From Nelumbo lutea (Eukaryota; Streptophyta; Magnoliopsida; Proteales; Nelumbonaceae): a stretch of 64,000 nt of DNA. Positions 34,156 through 46,200 of this stretch are shown piece after piece. The position numbers and the translations under genes are program-made. The stretch covers positions 138,589,017 to 138,653,016 of the forward strand of contig JAKGHH010000001.1 of NCBI GenBank assembly GCA_022828595.1, read 5' to 3'. Position 1 is the stretch's first letter, and each line of letters opens with the position of its first letter. The notes under the pieces are model-generated. The model was not told the origin of the DNA. It saw nothing but the letters and a program-made list of their open reading frames with translations, and ran no database searches.

Positions 34156-37100
34156 ATGGCTTCTGGATCATCTGGTAGAAACGGCTCGTCCGGGAAGGGA
34201 TTTGATTTTGGTTCCGACGACATTCTCTGCTCTTACGACGATTTTGGGAATCAAGACGCCTCTGGCGGCAGCCGTGCAGATCCGCCGATGGGTGGCAACC
34301 CTGGGAAGGTTTGTTCTCGCATTCTCTCGTTGCATTTGCAGCTTTTTTATTTTATTTTATTTTTTTTTGTGTTTACCTTTTAATGATCTTAATTACAGAA
34401 CAGTATCAAATAATTACGGAATCTTTTGAAACTGGGAAGCTCGAAACACTTTTTAATCTATAAATTCGTTGTTTTATGCATGTTTTTTGAATGATATAGT
34501 CCGATTAAGCTTGGTCCTACCTATCAGAAAAGTTATTAAGCTTGGTCCTTAGCGAGATGTTGGCTCTGTGCTTTTATCCGTAAGATTAGGTCAACCAATG
34601 GGAAGCTGATAACAAAAATAATAACCATGAGAATTGGTAAATTTTGAATTGCAAACTAGCCTGTTGAGGGTTCATCCTGTTGGAGGATCATGGTTTAAAG
34701 AGTGAATTGTTGTAGTTTTTAACTTTGAAGTTGGTGGAGGATTGGTTATTATGGCTCCCGAACTCGAGTGCAACTTTAAGTTCATTGCCAGAATGCCAGG
34801 TGACTCTCCTAATTGGATGGCTGAAGCAATTTTTCTGCCTCCACCCCACCATCCACAGGTTCGAGTTAGATTGAAATTCGATGATCAAGTTTTTTGTTAT
34901 GAAAGAGGAAAATTTTCATTGAAATATGGTTGTCACTTCTGAACTGAGGCAGCACCGCTTGATACCAGCCTTTTATATATATTGGGATTTTTGGAGTTTG
35001 GACTGCAATCCTCCTCAGAAATCTGAATTGCAGCCCCCTCCTAAAACCCCTATATTTTGCAAGGACAAAGATATTCCTCTAATAGTATTGCTAGACATTG
35101 CCGAAAGGATTACTAGGTCTCAATTACTGAGATGGCTCGGCCAGGATGTCAACTTTTTCATTCTCAAGCCAAGTAGAAAACTCTAGATTTGCAAACTTCT
35201 GAACCGAGGCAGCACAGCTTGATACCAGCCTTATATATTTTGCAAGACAAAGATGTTCCTCTAATAGTATTTCTAGTCACAGCTAAAAGGATTACTAGGT
35301 CTCAATTACTGAGATGGCTTGGCCAGGACATCAACCTTTTCATTCTCAAGCCAAGTTACAAACTTTGGATTTGCAAATTCGCATGATGATATAGGATGAC
35401 CACAAGAAACATTTATCCCCCTTCGGCGCGAACAAGGTTTAAAATGCCGATGTCAATGGAAATGTCGCTTACCAAAATATAAGATATATGTCGGAAATGT
35501 TGAGGGGAAATAGTGTAAAAATTAGAGACATTGTGGAAGTATTATGAAATATGTGGAAATATGCAATGATATTTTGTAAAATGATAAAAAGAAGCATTAA
35601 TACATATTTCTAGACTATTATCTTATTCCAACCGTTATATAAAGCTAAGAAACTAATAACAGATTAGTAAATGACGATGTACTGATTTATTATGCATTTT
35701 GATGTTTTTACAAGGTTATCCAATATTTCCTTTTCTTATTTTTAATTCTGATTTATTATAAATTCTAATATATTTATTTCACACTAGTAAATAGAAATAC
35801 ATTTATTCTGATTTTTTTTAATATTAAAGTTATAATACATTATGTTTTATTATAAATTTAATAAACTGATTCTCCTTTTTGTAGTATTAAGATTATGATA
35901 AATTCTGATTTCTTATAAAGTGTAATGAATTTATTATGATTTTTTTTACTAAATTTATAATAAATTATGATTTAGTATAAATTTTAATGAATTTATTATG
36001 ATTTTTTATATTAAATTTAGAATATGATTTATTATAAAATTTAATAAATATTTTGAAAATACTAACTAGTTAATATTTTATTACTTGAAAAATATTTTAT
36101 GTTTTATATTACAAAGTAATTAATTTATTCTTTTGTTTTTATTTTTAGTTAATTATTTTTTATAAATATTTTATTTGAAATATTAAATATAAATTATTAA
36201 TGGAATAATTTATATTAATGCATTGTATTATATTAATATAATATACTAATATATTATATCATTAATGTACATTAGTCGACATCCTATCGGCATAATAGGA
36301 AAAGCTGTCTTTTTTTTATTATTATTTGGACCGATTTAGTCGGAATTCCTGAAATATAGGAAATGTCAACCGAAATAATGTAATTTTTATATTACTATTC
36401 ATTTTCATGTCGGTGAGCCTCAACATCGACATATGTCGGGCGACATTAGTGAAATGTCGCCACATTTGAAACCATGGGCACGAAGACAAACTAATAGGAT
36501 TATTTGAATTTCGTACTATAATTTATTCAAAACTCAAAATATTTTCATCCTTAAGCATTGAGGGAACAAAATACATTTTAGCATCCCCATCTTTTTATTT
36601 TCTGGATTTTGTGCACAATTCCAAAATTGCAGTATGCTAATTTCATCCTAGTAAATCCTTCTTTTGGGGGAACCATGAAGCATGCACCTTCTGAATGGAA
36701 GGAAATGATCATTTTGTTGTGCAAGACATTTTGGGATATGCTTGCCATGTCAGATATATTATTTAAGATGATTGTATAAATGGTGAATATTTTTATGCTT
36801 TACTGCTTTGGTTGCCCATATGGTAAAAGAAAATCCATGGATTGAAAGAAAACCTTAGATCTTTGAAAATAAGATCTACACTGATAATGAAGTCTCAAGG
36901 AAAGCTGGGTTACTCTGGAGATGTAATTGATTGATCAAAAAAGCTTCAGGAAAGTCTCCCATACATCTTCATTTGATTTTGATAACGTGTTTATAAATAG
37001 GAAAATATGATGCAATGCTATCTTTTTCCTTTTGTACATCCACATTCAATAGATCTAGGTGCCAATGTATATCCCTTATGTAAAAAAAAGGCCATTACCC

Positions 37101-40100
37101 AATGTTAGTCCCAGCTATCTGGGGCCTTGGGAGGGATGGACTGGATAAATACCTAACCTTTGGCATCTCTCAGATTTGAACCAATGTCCTCATGCTTGCC
37201 ATTCTGGGATTTCCATTACACCAAGCAACAGCCCCTAATGTATGTCCCTAATATCATCTTCATTAAATACAAATATGATACCTTACCTTTTCAAGATAAT
37301 ACATGGAATTGACTCCAGAGTCCAGAGTGCAATTTACTGTTTGACATTGAAGCATAACTTTCCATGTGAGCATCATCCAGCAGCTGCTCTAATTTTCAGA
37401 GATGGTTTATTTTTATGGCTTTCTCTTTTTTTTTTTTTTTTTTTCCTCAGAAAGAGAATAACAAAAAATTAGGCAAAAGTGTAAGAAGAAGAACAAAAAA
37501 TTAGAGATAGAGAATAACCGTTGTTAGAGTCCACATAGTGTATATGGTGGGGTTCAAAGAAAAGACAAGGACAAAAGCAATAAGGGAGACTGATGGGGAA
37601 ACTGGTTATCACCTTATGGTTTCTTGTAAGGTCACTAAAACTGTATGGGAGTGGGCTCTTTCCCTCTTTGGGTGTTCTTGGAATCCCCCCGAGAGTGTCC
37701 AGAGGCTGTTCTCTCCTACGTTTTTCAGATGGCCTAAGAAGAGAGGGAAGATTATGTAGAGGAGCATTAGGGCAGCTGTATGTTGGTCTCTATGGGAAGA
37801 AAGAAACTCATGAATTTTCTCAGACAAGGACAGAACCCTGGCAAACCTATTAGATCTAATACTTTTAAGGGCTGCCCATTGGCTAAAATCTTTGGAGCTG
37901 TTCTCAGACTTTCCTGTGGCTGACTTATTAAGAAATTGGAAAGAGATGGGTATTTCTGCTTTGTGTAAGAGGACTCCTAGTCCCTCATGGTCCCCTCCCT
38001 TAGGATTTATAAAACTGAACTTTGATGGCAGTAGTTTGAGGAATCCAGGGCCTTCTGGGATTGGGGGAGTGTTCAGGAATGAAGGGGGGGTTGTTATTGC
38101 CTTGTTCTCAGGCCCCAATGGGGAAGGAGACTCTCTTAGGGCTGAGATCCTTGCAGCTCTGGAAGGAATTCAAAGAGCAAGGGAACTAAATATCAGACGT
38201 TTGGTCTTGGAAGGTGACTCGAAGGTGGTGATTAGCTGGCTGAAGGAAGAGGACGGTGGCTTGTGGAGCTATAACAATGAAAAGAAAAAATTCTGTTGGT
38301 TGGACAGAGACATTAAGATACACTATAGCTGGGTGAAGAGGTCTGCCAACTCATTTGCAGATGGGCTGGCCAAGCAGGGGGTGAATAGGGAGGCTATCTT
38401 TTGGGCTAATTTTTAACTTTCTGTCATTGTATTCTGTTGATGGGGAGTTAAGACTTTTTACCTCCCCTATTGTATCTAAAGCTTCATAAATATTCACATC
38501 ACTAATAAAGTTTTATTGTTACTGATAAAAAAAAAAACAATAAGGGAGGCATATTAAATCTGCTTGCTGCCAATTGTCAACTCTGTTTCTCTTTCTTCTA
38601 CCAGCTGATGAGTTGGAATTATTATCGGGCAACTTTGTTCTGCATTTAGTGTTTTGGTCTGAGTCCCGTAAGCTGATATTCAAAACAAGGGTTGTGGAAT
38701 GGTTTTATGCTTCCTTCAAACTGCTGTTAACAACATTCATTCATGGACTTACAATATCTAAGTTTTAACTATTGTTAAGGATTTTTCAAGTTAGTGGGCA
38801 CCACCAATTAAAAAGAAAAGAATCAATTACAAAAGCTTGGTCATTGATAAAAAATTATACACTTGATCTGTCCTTGGCGAAGGTTTTCAAGTAAAATGGA
38901 TGTTGATTTGGTTAGGTGTCTTGAGGGTTTTTCTTTTCATTTTTATGATGTTACTGCATCTCACAAGTATCAGATCAGGTTAGTTCCAGGTATATTTAAT
39001 GTTTAAGGGGATGTTTACCTTGTTGGATGTAATTGTAAAATGGATGAATTATTGGGGACCATTTGTATTCTTTTTTATAGTTAGCGTATATGGTAAAAGA
39101 AAATCCATGGAATTGAGATTGTTTATTTTCCTGGATTTCTGGTTTTTCCTCTTTTTCTCCTTTGTGTGTGTATTAGAGTGATAGAAGAAAATTCTGAGAA
39201 ACAGACAACAATCATTTTTTGAGTCTGTGAGGAGGTTTACCATGTCATTTCTTCCTTGATGTTGTTTGGAACAAGGTTGAATAGCATCTTATTTCTAAAT
39301 TTGTGACCTGACTTTTGAATAAAGATGATAAATCAAGTATTTGTTTCACTGTGTTTGTGAAGGATTATAGTTTCTCAAAATGTTTCTCTCTTCCATTATC
39401 TGTAAACCCCAAATTTAATTTCTTCATTTTACTTTGACCAGGACTTCCATGAAGGCAGAATGGGGAGATCAACATTGTTACATGTCTATAATCAGCAGGA
39501 AGAATCTTTCAACCAAGAAGTGATTGCAACTGTAGAAAGGACCATGAAGAAGTATGCTGATAATCTACTCCGTTTTCTTGAAGGAATTAGTGGACGTCTG
39601 CAACAGTTGGAATTGTATTGCTACAATCTTGAGAAGTCGGTAGGAGAAATGAGATCTGATTTAGAACGTGATAACAACGAAGCAAATTCAAAGCTTAAAT
39701 CTCTCGAGAAACATGTTCAAGAAGTAAGTTGACATCACATGATTGCACTCTTAAGATGTTGTCTTATAGACAATAAATATTTAAATACTTACCTTTTGGA
39801 TTGTCAGTAGAAGGAAATTATTATCTTTCTATTTGACCATGTCTACATGGAATTAATTATTACATATGTACAGATATGCATATCAAAATCACTAATTTTC
39901 TTCGGCAGATTAATTTGTTAGATAATCTTAGTTGCAGATTTAGGTTTTGAAGAATATCCGTCTGTCTGAAATGAGGAAAGTGTTTGACCATTCAAGTCTT
40001 TGTTGTTGATTACCATGCATTCTTCTGTACATGAGCCAACCTTCCCTATCAGCTTGTAGACCAATTTTACATTTATGACATTTTATCATATTTGAGATTA

Positions 40101-41745
40101 TCAACAAAAAATCTATATTAATAGCAAGCGAAGGACAAAAGATACGTGCAGAAGACTCCTATCAAGATGGGGAAGTTTATTTATTTACCATGTAGAACCC
40201 AAAATGTTATACAAATATATTATATATTATCCCTTTTAGCAGAATGAAGCGAGAACAAATTGGGTGAACTCAGCCATTGGGAAGCAAATTGCCAAGGACT
40301 TTGAGCATTTTGTGGTTGCTTTGCAAGATATCTGATTTGTCAGGCCAATGGGGAGAAACCTAATTTTTGCCAGATTATGACGAAAATTAGGAAGATGTCC
40401 AAATTTGGAATTTCTGCTGTGTACAAACTCTTTAACTTGCTCCTGTAGCAATCTGTTCAAATTGGAACTCTCACATTTGATTAATGCATTGCAGGTGCAC
40501 AGATCAGTGCAGATCCTGAGAGACAAGCAAGAACTTGCAGAAACTCAGAAAGAACTGGCCAAGCTTCAGCTTGCGCACAAAGAATCCTCGACCAATGGCC
40601 ATTTACAACACAAGGAAGATGGAGGTGCACCATCTGCTTCTGGTCCCAAGAAAACTGATAGTGTGCCTGTACCAGAAGTGCAGAACCAGTTAGCTCTTGC
40701 TTTACCTCAGCAAGTAGTCCCGTCACTCTCACTCCCAACCAGACCTGTGGAACCACCACAGCCTATGGCTCCACCTTCTCAAGCCCCACCTCAAAATGTT
40801 CATGTTCAGACCCAACCAAATGTCTATTATTCCCCACAGAACCAGTTGCCTAATCCTCCTCCCCAGACTCAAAGTCACACTCAGGACCAATACCTACCAG
40901 TAGATTCCCAGTACCAGAGACCCCAAATGCAAGAGGTGCCTAGGCAGCCACAACAGCCAGTGCAACCTCAGATGAGCCAAGCCCAGCAAATACAGCCGTT
41001 CCCCTCATATCAACAGCAGTGGCCTCAGCAGTTCCCCCGGCAACAACTACAACAGCCATCTCTGCAGGCCGAGGTCAGACCCCAGACAACACCAGTGTAC
41101 CCTCCCTATCTCCCAACTCAACCTGCAAACCCCTCTCCTGAGTCCTTTCTGGGCAGCATGCCAATGCAGGTTCCATTCTCGGGAATCCCTCAGCCAGGAG
41201 TGAGCCGTGCAGAATCCATGGTATATGGTTATAATGCTGCTGGTAGAACAACAGTACAGCAGCAGCAGCCTCCCTTACAGCATAATATGCAGCAGCAACC
41301 ACAACCTCAGACCAGCCAGAGCACTTTTGGAGCACATCTTAGTAGTGGTACTGGTGCCTACCCAGGTGCAGGAGCACAGCCAACACAACCTCAAGGACAA
41401 AGGAGCATGATATACGATGGTGAAGGGGGAAGGGCCCCTCATACCCTTCCACCACATTACACCCAAGGTAGCTATACACCTGGTCCTGTCTCTCTCCATA
41501 ATCCTCAGGTACCTGCTGGTAGTAGTAACATTATGCCCCGCCCTCGGAGCCCATCACACATGATGCGTAATCATGTCTATGCTGAGCTGATTGAGAAAGC
41601 TGTGAGCATGGGTTATGTGAGGGAACATGTTGCAAGTGTGATCCATAGGTTGGAAGAGAGTGGCCAGCCTGTGGATTTCAACAGCGTGCTTGACAGGTTG
41701 AATGTACAGCCATCTGTGGGCTATCAGAGAGGATGGTCAGGCTAA
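34156..41745 (+). CDS. FLOE: FLOE-family protein (DUF1421, prion-like, coiled coil)
   Basis: Exons 34156-34308, 39442-39723 and 40495-41745, all phase 0, giving about 561 residues. Order: Asp/Ser/Gly-rich N-terminus (GFDFGSDDILCSYDDFGNQD), a coiled-coil region at about residues 80-175 (VERTMKKYADNLLRFLEG, LEKHVQEVHRSVQILRDKQE), a long Gln/Pro/Ser-rich disordered part at about 185-490, and a C-terminal DUF1421 (YAELIEKAVSMGY ... ESGQPVDFNSVLDRL). Arabidopsis FLOE1 is a cytoplasmic condensate-forming protein that acts as a water-potential sensor in seed germination; which paralogue this is cannot be told. The start is supported by the conserved MASGSSGR opening. Intron 1 is 5.1 kb and full of transposons; intron 2 is 0.8 kb. 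Coding sequence is intact. Confidence 0.95.
34934..35390. repeat. Tandem duplication in FLOE intron 1
   Basis: Two similar units begin at 34936 (CTTCTGAACTGAGGCAGCAC) and 35198 (CTTCTGAACCGAGGCAGCAC) and share GATTACTAGGTCTCAATTAC and the following AAGCCAAGT block. The second unit lacks about 70 bases of the first. No function seen. Confidence 0.8.
35433..36476. mobile_element. hAT-type non-autonomous element in FLOE intron 1
   Basis: Ends CAAGGTTTAAAATG and CATTTGAAACCATG are inverted repeats; flanks are GGCGCGAA (35425-35432) and GGCACGAA (36477-36484). The ends carry ATGTCG/CGACAT motifs around a very AT-rich core (35700-36280). No transposase frame. Confidence 0.82.
37081..37236 (-). mobile_element. 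tRNA-derived SINE in FLOE intron 1
   Basis: Minus strand: pol III A box TGGTGTAATGG, B box GGTTCAAATCT, then a body ending in TAATGGCC and a T-run. Flanking direct repeats AATGTATATCCCT (37064-) and AATGTATGTCCCT (37237-). A sister copy lies at 48611-48788. Confidence 0.8.
37592..38537 (+). mobile_element. 5'-truncated L1 LINE in FLOE intron 1
   Basis: Only the 3' end of an L1 is present. A frameshifted segment (WEWALSLFGCSWNPPESVQR; CWSLWEE-type) is followed by an RNase H domain, open at 37892-38416 (KLNFDGSSLRNPGPSGIGG, RAEILAALEGIQRA, EGDSKVVISWLKEED, WVKRSANSFADGLAKQG), and an A-tail. The flanks CAATAAGGGAGAC (37579-37591) and CAATAAGGGAGGC (38538-38550) are a 13-bp target duplication with one change. 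Same strand as FLOE. Confidence 0.92.
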
Positions 41746-42232
41746 GCTGGGATTTATGGTCAATCTGCTTGCAATGTCACGTACATGTTCTATTCTGTTT
41801 ACCCAGTGTTTTCTAATAACGTTGAGACATTCCACTAGTTATCTTGATATTTTATCTACGCAAGGTAAATGAATGTATATTGGAGATTTACTCAATGACT
41901 TCTCTTTAATTATTGTCCAGATCTTGAATCCTATAACAAAAAGGAATGAATCTCTCTTACCATCACTGTTTCATGTCCAAATCGACTTCGTGATTTTGAA
42001 AGTAACATTTTAAAAACCATGCAGTGTTTTTCCTTTTACTTTTTTTTTTTCTTGTGGAGGAAAATATTACTAATTAGTCGTTCAAATAACAGAAACGATG
42101 TATACTGGCTAGGAAAAAGCCATGCAATGTTGTAAAAAAATTGCAATTTTTTGATAGCATCAAAGATTGTTTTCCAAACCACATAAAGCAAGTTCTATAC
42201 TTCGTGGTGGTTAATGGTTGTGGTCCCTTTGA
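41746..42232. other. FLOE 3' UTR and downstream spacer
   Basis: Directly follows the FLOE stop; T-rich, probably including the 3' UTR. No second gene. Confidence 0.55.
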
Positions 42233-42494
42233 GGGTTTATTTGGTCTGCCGTCCAAATCAGAATCGGAATCAGAATGGTTCATTCTCAGAGTCTGGTTTA
42301 TACGGGAACGAGAATGAGAATGAGAAATGGAATTAGCAGGAATGGAATTTCATGTCCAAGGGAGAGAGAAAATGGCCATTCCCTCAAATGAGGAGTGTTA
42401 TTCCAGGAATGGTAATGGGATTCTGATTCTATCAACCAAACACTTGAAATGGAATTCCAATTCCAGATCCCTATTCCCACAACCAAACGGGGTC
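42233..42494. mobile_element. MITE, Harbinger/Tourist-like
   Basis: Ends GGGTTTATTTGGTC and CCAAACGGGGTC, with TGA on both sides (42230-42232, 42495-42497). The inside (GGAATGGAATTTC, GGAATTCCAATTCC) matches the 20880-21188 element in the other orientation. Confidence 0.6.
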
Positions 42495-43264
42495 TGAGTA
42501 TTAATTCTGCGTTACCTTGCTTGTTCAAAATGTAAGATGTGATCGCAAGGTCGAATGCAACAAAAAAAAAGAGGATAATAAGGCTTTCTTGGTGTGTGAA
42601 ATCCGAAATGCACCCAAAAATAGGCCGCGTCAGACTTGCATTATCAAACCATGTTTTCTGCTTGAGAACACGATCATGATAAATTGGCATGTTCAGAAAA
42701 AAGGGATATTTGCTGGTTCTGTAATCACTACAAAGTGAACACACGAATTAAGAGAGCTCCACTCTCATCCCAAGCTTTGGGTTTGAACCCTTATTTGTTT
42801 ATGTGAATTTTTCATTCCGATTAACTCAACATGTCCATTGAAATTCACATAAAGAGATGAGGGTTCAAAGCCAAAGCTTGAGAAGTTGAGATGAGAGTGG
42901 AGCTCTTTTACATAAAAAGCTACTAAACTATAAAAACTAACCACATGGCACATGCACGTATATATATATATATATATATATATACAGAGAGAGAGAGACT
43001 ACTTATTGAAATTTTGCAAAAAAGAATCAGAACGTTAAACCAAAAAAATAAAAAAATAAAAAAATTGCTGGCAAGTAATTGAAACAAAAAATAATAATTT
43101 TACACTCGATGTTTGCTTGGTAAAAAATACAGTTGATTTCATAAATATTTCCATCTGTGTAGGATGAATATCAACTTTCTAGCATTTAGCCGATATTTGA
43201 TAGCCGACACTTGGAAGGATCCTTTCCTCGCTGGTCAGTAGAGGATTCGGAGCCATGCAATATT
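42495..43264. other. Intergenic between convergent FLOE and TRL
   Basis: No gene. Contains an inverted-repeat patch (AGAGCTCCACTCTCATCCCAA near 42757 and its inverse near 42880-42905), an (AT)n run at about 42958-42984, and the probable TRL 3' UTR at the right end. Confidence 0.5.
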
Positions 43265-46200
43265 CTAACAGCTTCGACCCCATGGGGATCCTCCGATGTA
43301 TCTTCTACTGGTACTGCTACCACCATAGCCATTACTTCCATCTGGGTGATTTCTCCAGCGTTTCTTCTTTGGTGTTTTGTCTTTTCTACTCCCATTTTCT
43401 TCATGCCTGAAATTCACCACTTCCCCATTTTCCTTTACCTGGGATCTGAGCCTCTCTTTGAGAGCTTTCCTTTTCCGAGAGGAATATGAACCACTGTCTT
43501 CTCCAAAAATGCCATTGCCCCTAGGTAGAGGGTCTTCGTCATCCAATTGCCAATTACATAAGATTTCCTGTTCATTCATAAATTGTGGCTGTAATGGTTC
43601 CCCGGCCCCTGGGAGCAAACTATTAAAAGTCACCTCTCCATTACAACCCCCTCTTCGCTCTAGAAGTACAGGGTCAGGTCTTATTATAGTTCCAAGAATG
43701 CTCCTGTTGGGACCCAGGTTCAAGATTGTCTTTGCATTAGTCAATATAGAAAAAGCCATTGCAAAAGCTGACCTGATCTGCAGCAACAAATACAAGAAAA
43801 TGGCTTCTTAGTTTAAAGTCTTGATAGAGGCGGCAAAAATTTCTCGAGCAGAATCTCAATATAGATCCTGGTCCATCAATTGAATAGAGAGAGAGAACTC
43901 CAGTCAAATGTGAATTGATCAATGCCAAGTAAGGTTCGAAAAATCGTTACGTATCAGCCGATTCGTATCGTATTGGGCCCTTCCCAATACGCCCCTACAG
44001 GGGTTATACCGGGTCAGGGCCTGGTTCAGAGGGTAGCCGGGACTTAAACCGCCCCCTCTGGACCAAAATCAGAAAAAAAAATAAGTAGAACTAAAAAAAA
44101 GGGGCCGATACTGGGGCCAGTATCGGTACTTTGAACCTTGATGCCAAGAGAAGCTATATGGTCCAAGCAGGTAAAATATATATAATTGTCAGATGCAAAT
44201 ATGCAATGCAATTATACCAGCAGTTTGAGAGTTCAAATAACTATAAGACCCTGAAAATTTTCTGATTGTCAAACAGGGCAGATAATAGGAAGTTCTTTCT
44301 TTTTTCTTGCTCTCACCGAAACTGTTTTCATTTTCCCAAGCAATATTGAACGAACTATAACTTGAGAAAATTCAATATCTTAACAATTAATGGCGGAGTA
44401 TTACACTAAACAGGCTTTATTGCAACAACCAAAAAAACACTTCTTCGTTGTTCAAAGTCGGTAGAAAAATAGTTTAGAGATCAGCAAGTGCTGATGACTT
44501 TTCAATAGAGCTGCAAAAATTAACAATTAATATTTTCCAAGTACAATAAGGAGGCTCATCTTTTTCCACATCTATTCTATACTAATTATAAAAACAGTGT
44601 GTATATTTCTATTTAGATTTGAATTTGTTCAAACCATCCCAATCCAATGGACTGATTGGAATTTTTTTTTGAATATTTGCATGGATTGATTGGATTATAG
44701 TCACTTAATTTAATGCCCACCCTTTGATTGGATTAAAATATCTTGGATCAGATCAATATTGGACTAGATAGGATTGGGTATTTGGGTATACTAATTATAA
44801 AAGCATTGGGTATATTTCTATTTAGATTTGAATTTGTTCAAACCATCCCAATCCAATGGATTGATTGGATTATAGCCACTTGATTTAATGCCCACCCTTT
44901 GATTGGATTAAAATATCTTGGATCAGATCAATATTGGATCTAGATAGGATTGGACCAAATCCAATCTATTGACAGACTTAACAATCCTTAAGCCCACTAG
45001 CAGGGCTCGGCCTCTGCTTCTGATGTTGCTACTATTGGCGCACTAAAATCCTTATGCATGTTCCCATCAGACTTCAATATATAACTCCCCCTATACTAAG
45101 CAGCCATTGGCAGATCTGAAGGGGCTTCTGAAACTGCCATCGAACTAAAGAACGAATTCAGCTGCTGGCCTGGGATTAAGAGCAGGTCTCACTTTAGATG
45201 CAAGGGACCAGATCCCAATCTCATGGTGAGATGTGCAGTGTCAAATCATGTTGGTAGGTTGTTAGAACATGTTTTGTTGCCAGGAGATCCCAACTCCCAT
45301 TAGATGCAAGGGACCAGATCCATTTGTCAGGAGAGGAGGGAGAAAGAAATACATCAGAAAGAAATGGCAGAAGAGAGAACTCCGTCATTTGAGACTCTGT
45401 AATGACTCTATGGAAGCTAAAATTAAAGGATATCCCTGATCATCTCTAGAGAGGGTGGAAGAAACCAAAATATCTTTATCAAGGGAAAGCCAAAACAAGT
45501 TGAGGTAAGACGCACAAAGTAGCTTAGGGTCCCACCAGTATGGGTTGCAAATTGTGTACCCGATTTTTAGATTTTGCACTGCACTGGTCCCGGGTTTTCT
45601 GGGCCAGGCCCATCCAAATTTTGACAAACCACAACCCGAGCCCGCCCAAGTTGCACCCCTACCCACCAGAGGGTCAGTCCTGAATTTAATTTGTTTCTCA
45701 TCCCCAACAATGAAACTAAGAAAGGGAAAGGAGTTTTGGGCTATACCTTTCCTGGGGTTGGATGAAGGAAACCTACTCAGAGCAAAGATTACTGTCCCTA
45801 CCATTTCTGCTCCATCCATATACATATATGAGCCTAATGACTAGTCTCCAATATTGTCCAGATGCATTGAAGTCTACCTAAACTAAAGACCTTAGCCCAG
45901 CCAAAATCAAGAGAACAGGTACTTTGGAGTTCGCTTTCACTCATTTTAAAAGGAGGGATGAGTGGACGACTATTTCATAAGAAGTTTAAGATTCTATAAA
46001 ACATGGGCAACATAGCTTTTTTATCCACCATCAAAAGGAGCTTTTCCTCCCTTTCAAAAGGAGTGGAAGTTTTACATTACTTTGAAATGTTAGTTGTCTG
46101 ATGAGTTATGCCACAATAAGAACAAATAAGCATAAGCTATACATTAAGAGAAAAAATAAATAGGAAGGCTCTATGAAGAACAGAGCCCAAAGAACAACCC

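Noticed and set aside
37609..38118. 169-codon minus-strand frame
   Set aside because: Antisense shadow of the L1 RNase H on the plus strand.
41075..41335. Minus-strand frame opposite FLOE exon 3
   Set aside because: Shadow of the Gln/Pro-rich coding sequence.
43377..43811. 144-codon plus-strand frame
   Set aside because: Opposite strand of the TRL last exon; low-complexity Ser/Leu content and no similarity.
45385..45825. 146-codon minus-strand frame as a gene
   Set aside because: It runs straight through a hAT MITE with a perfect target duplication, so the frame is accidental.
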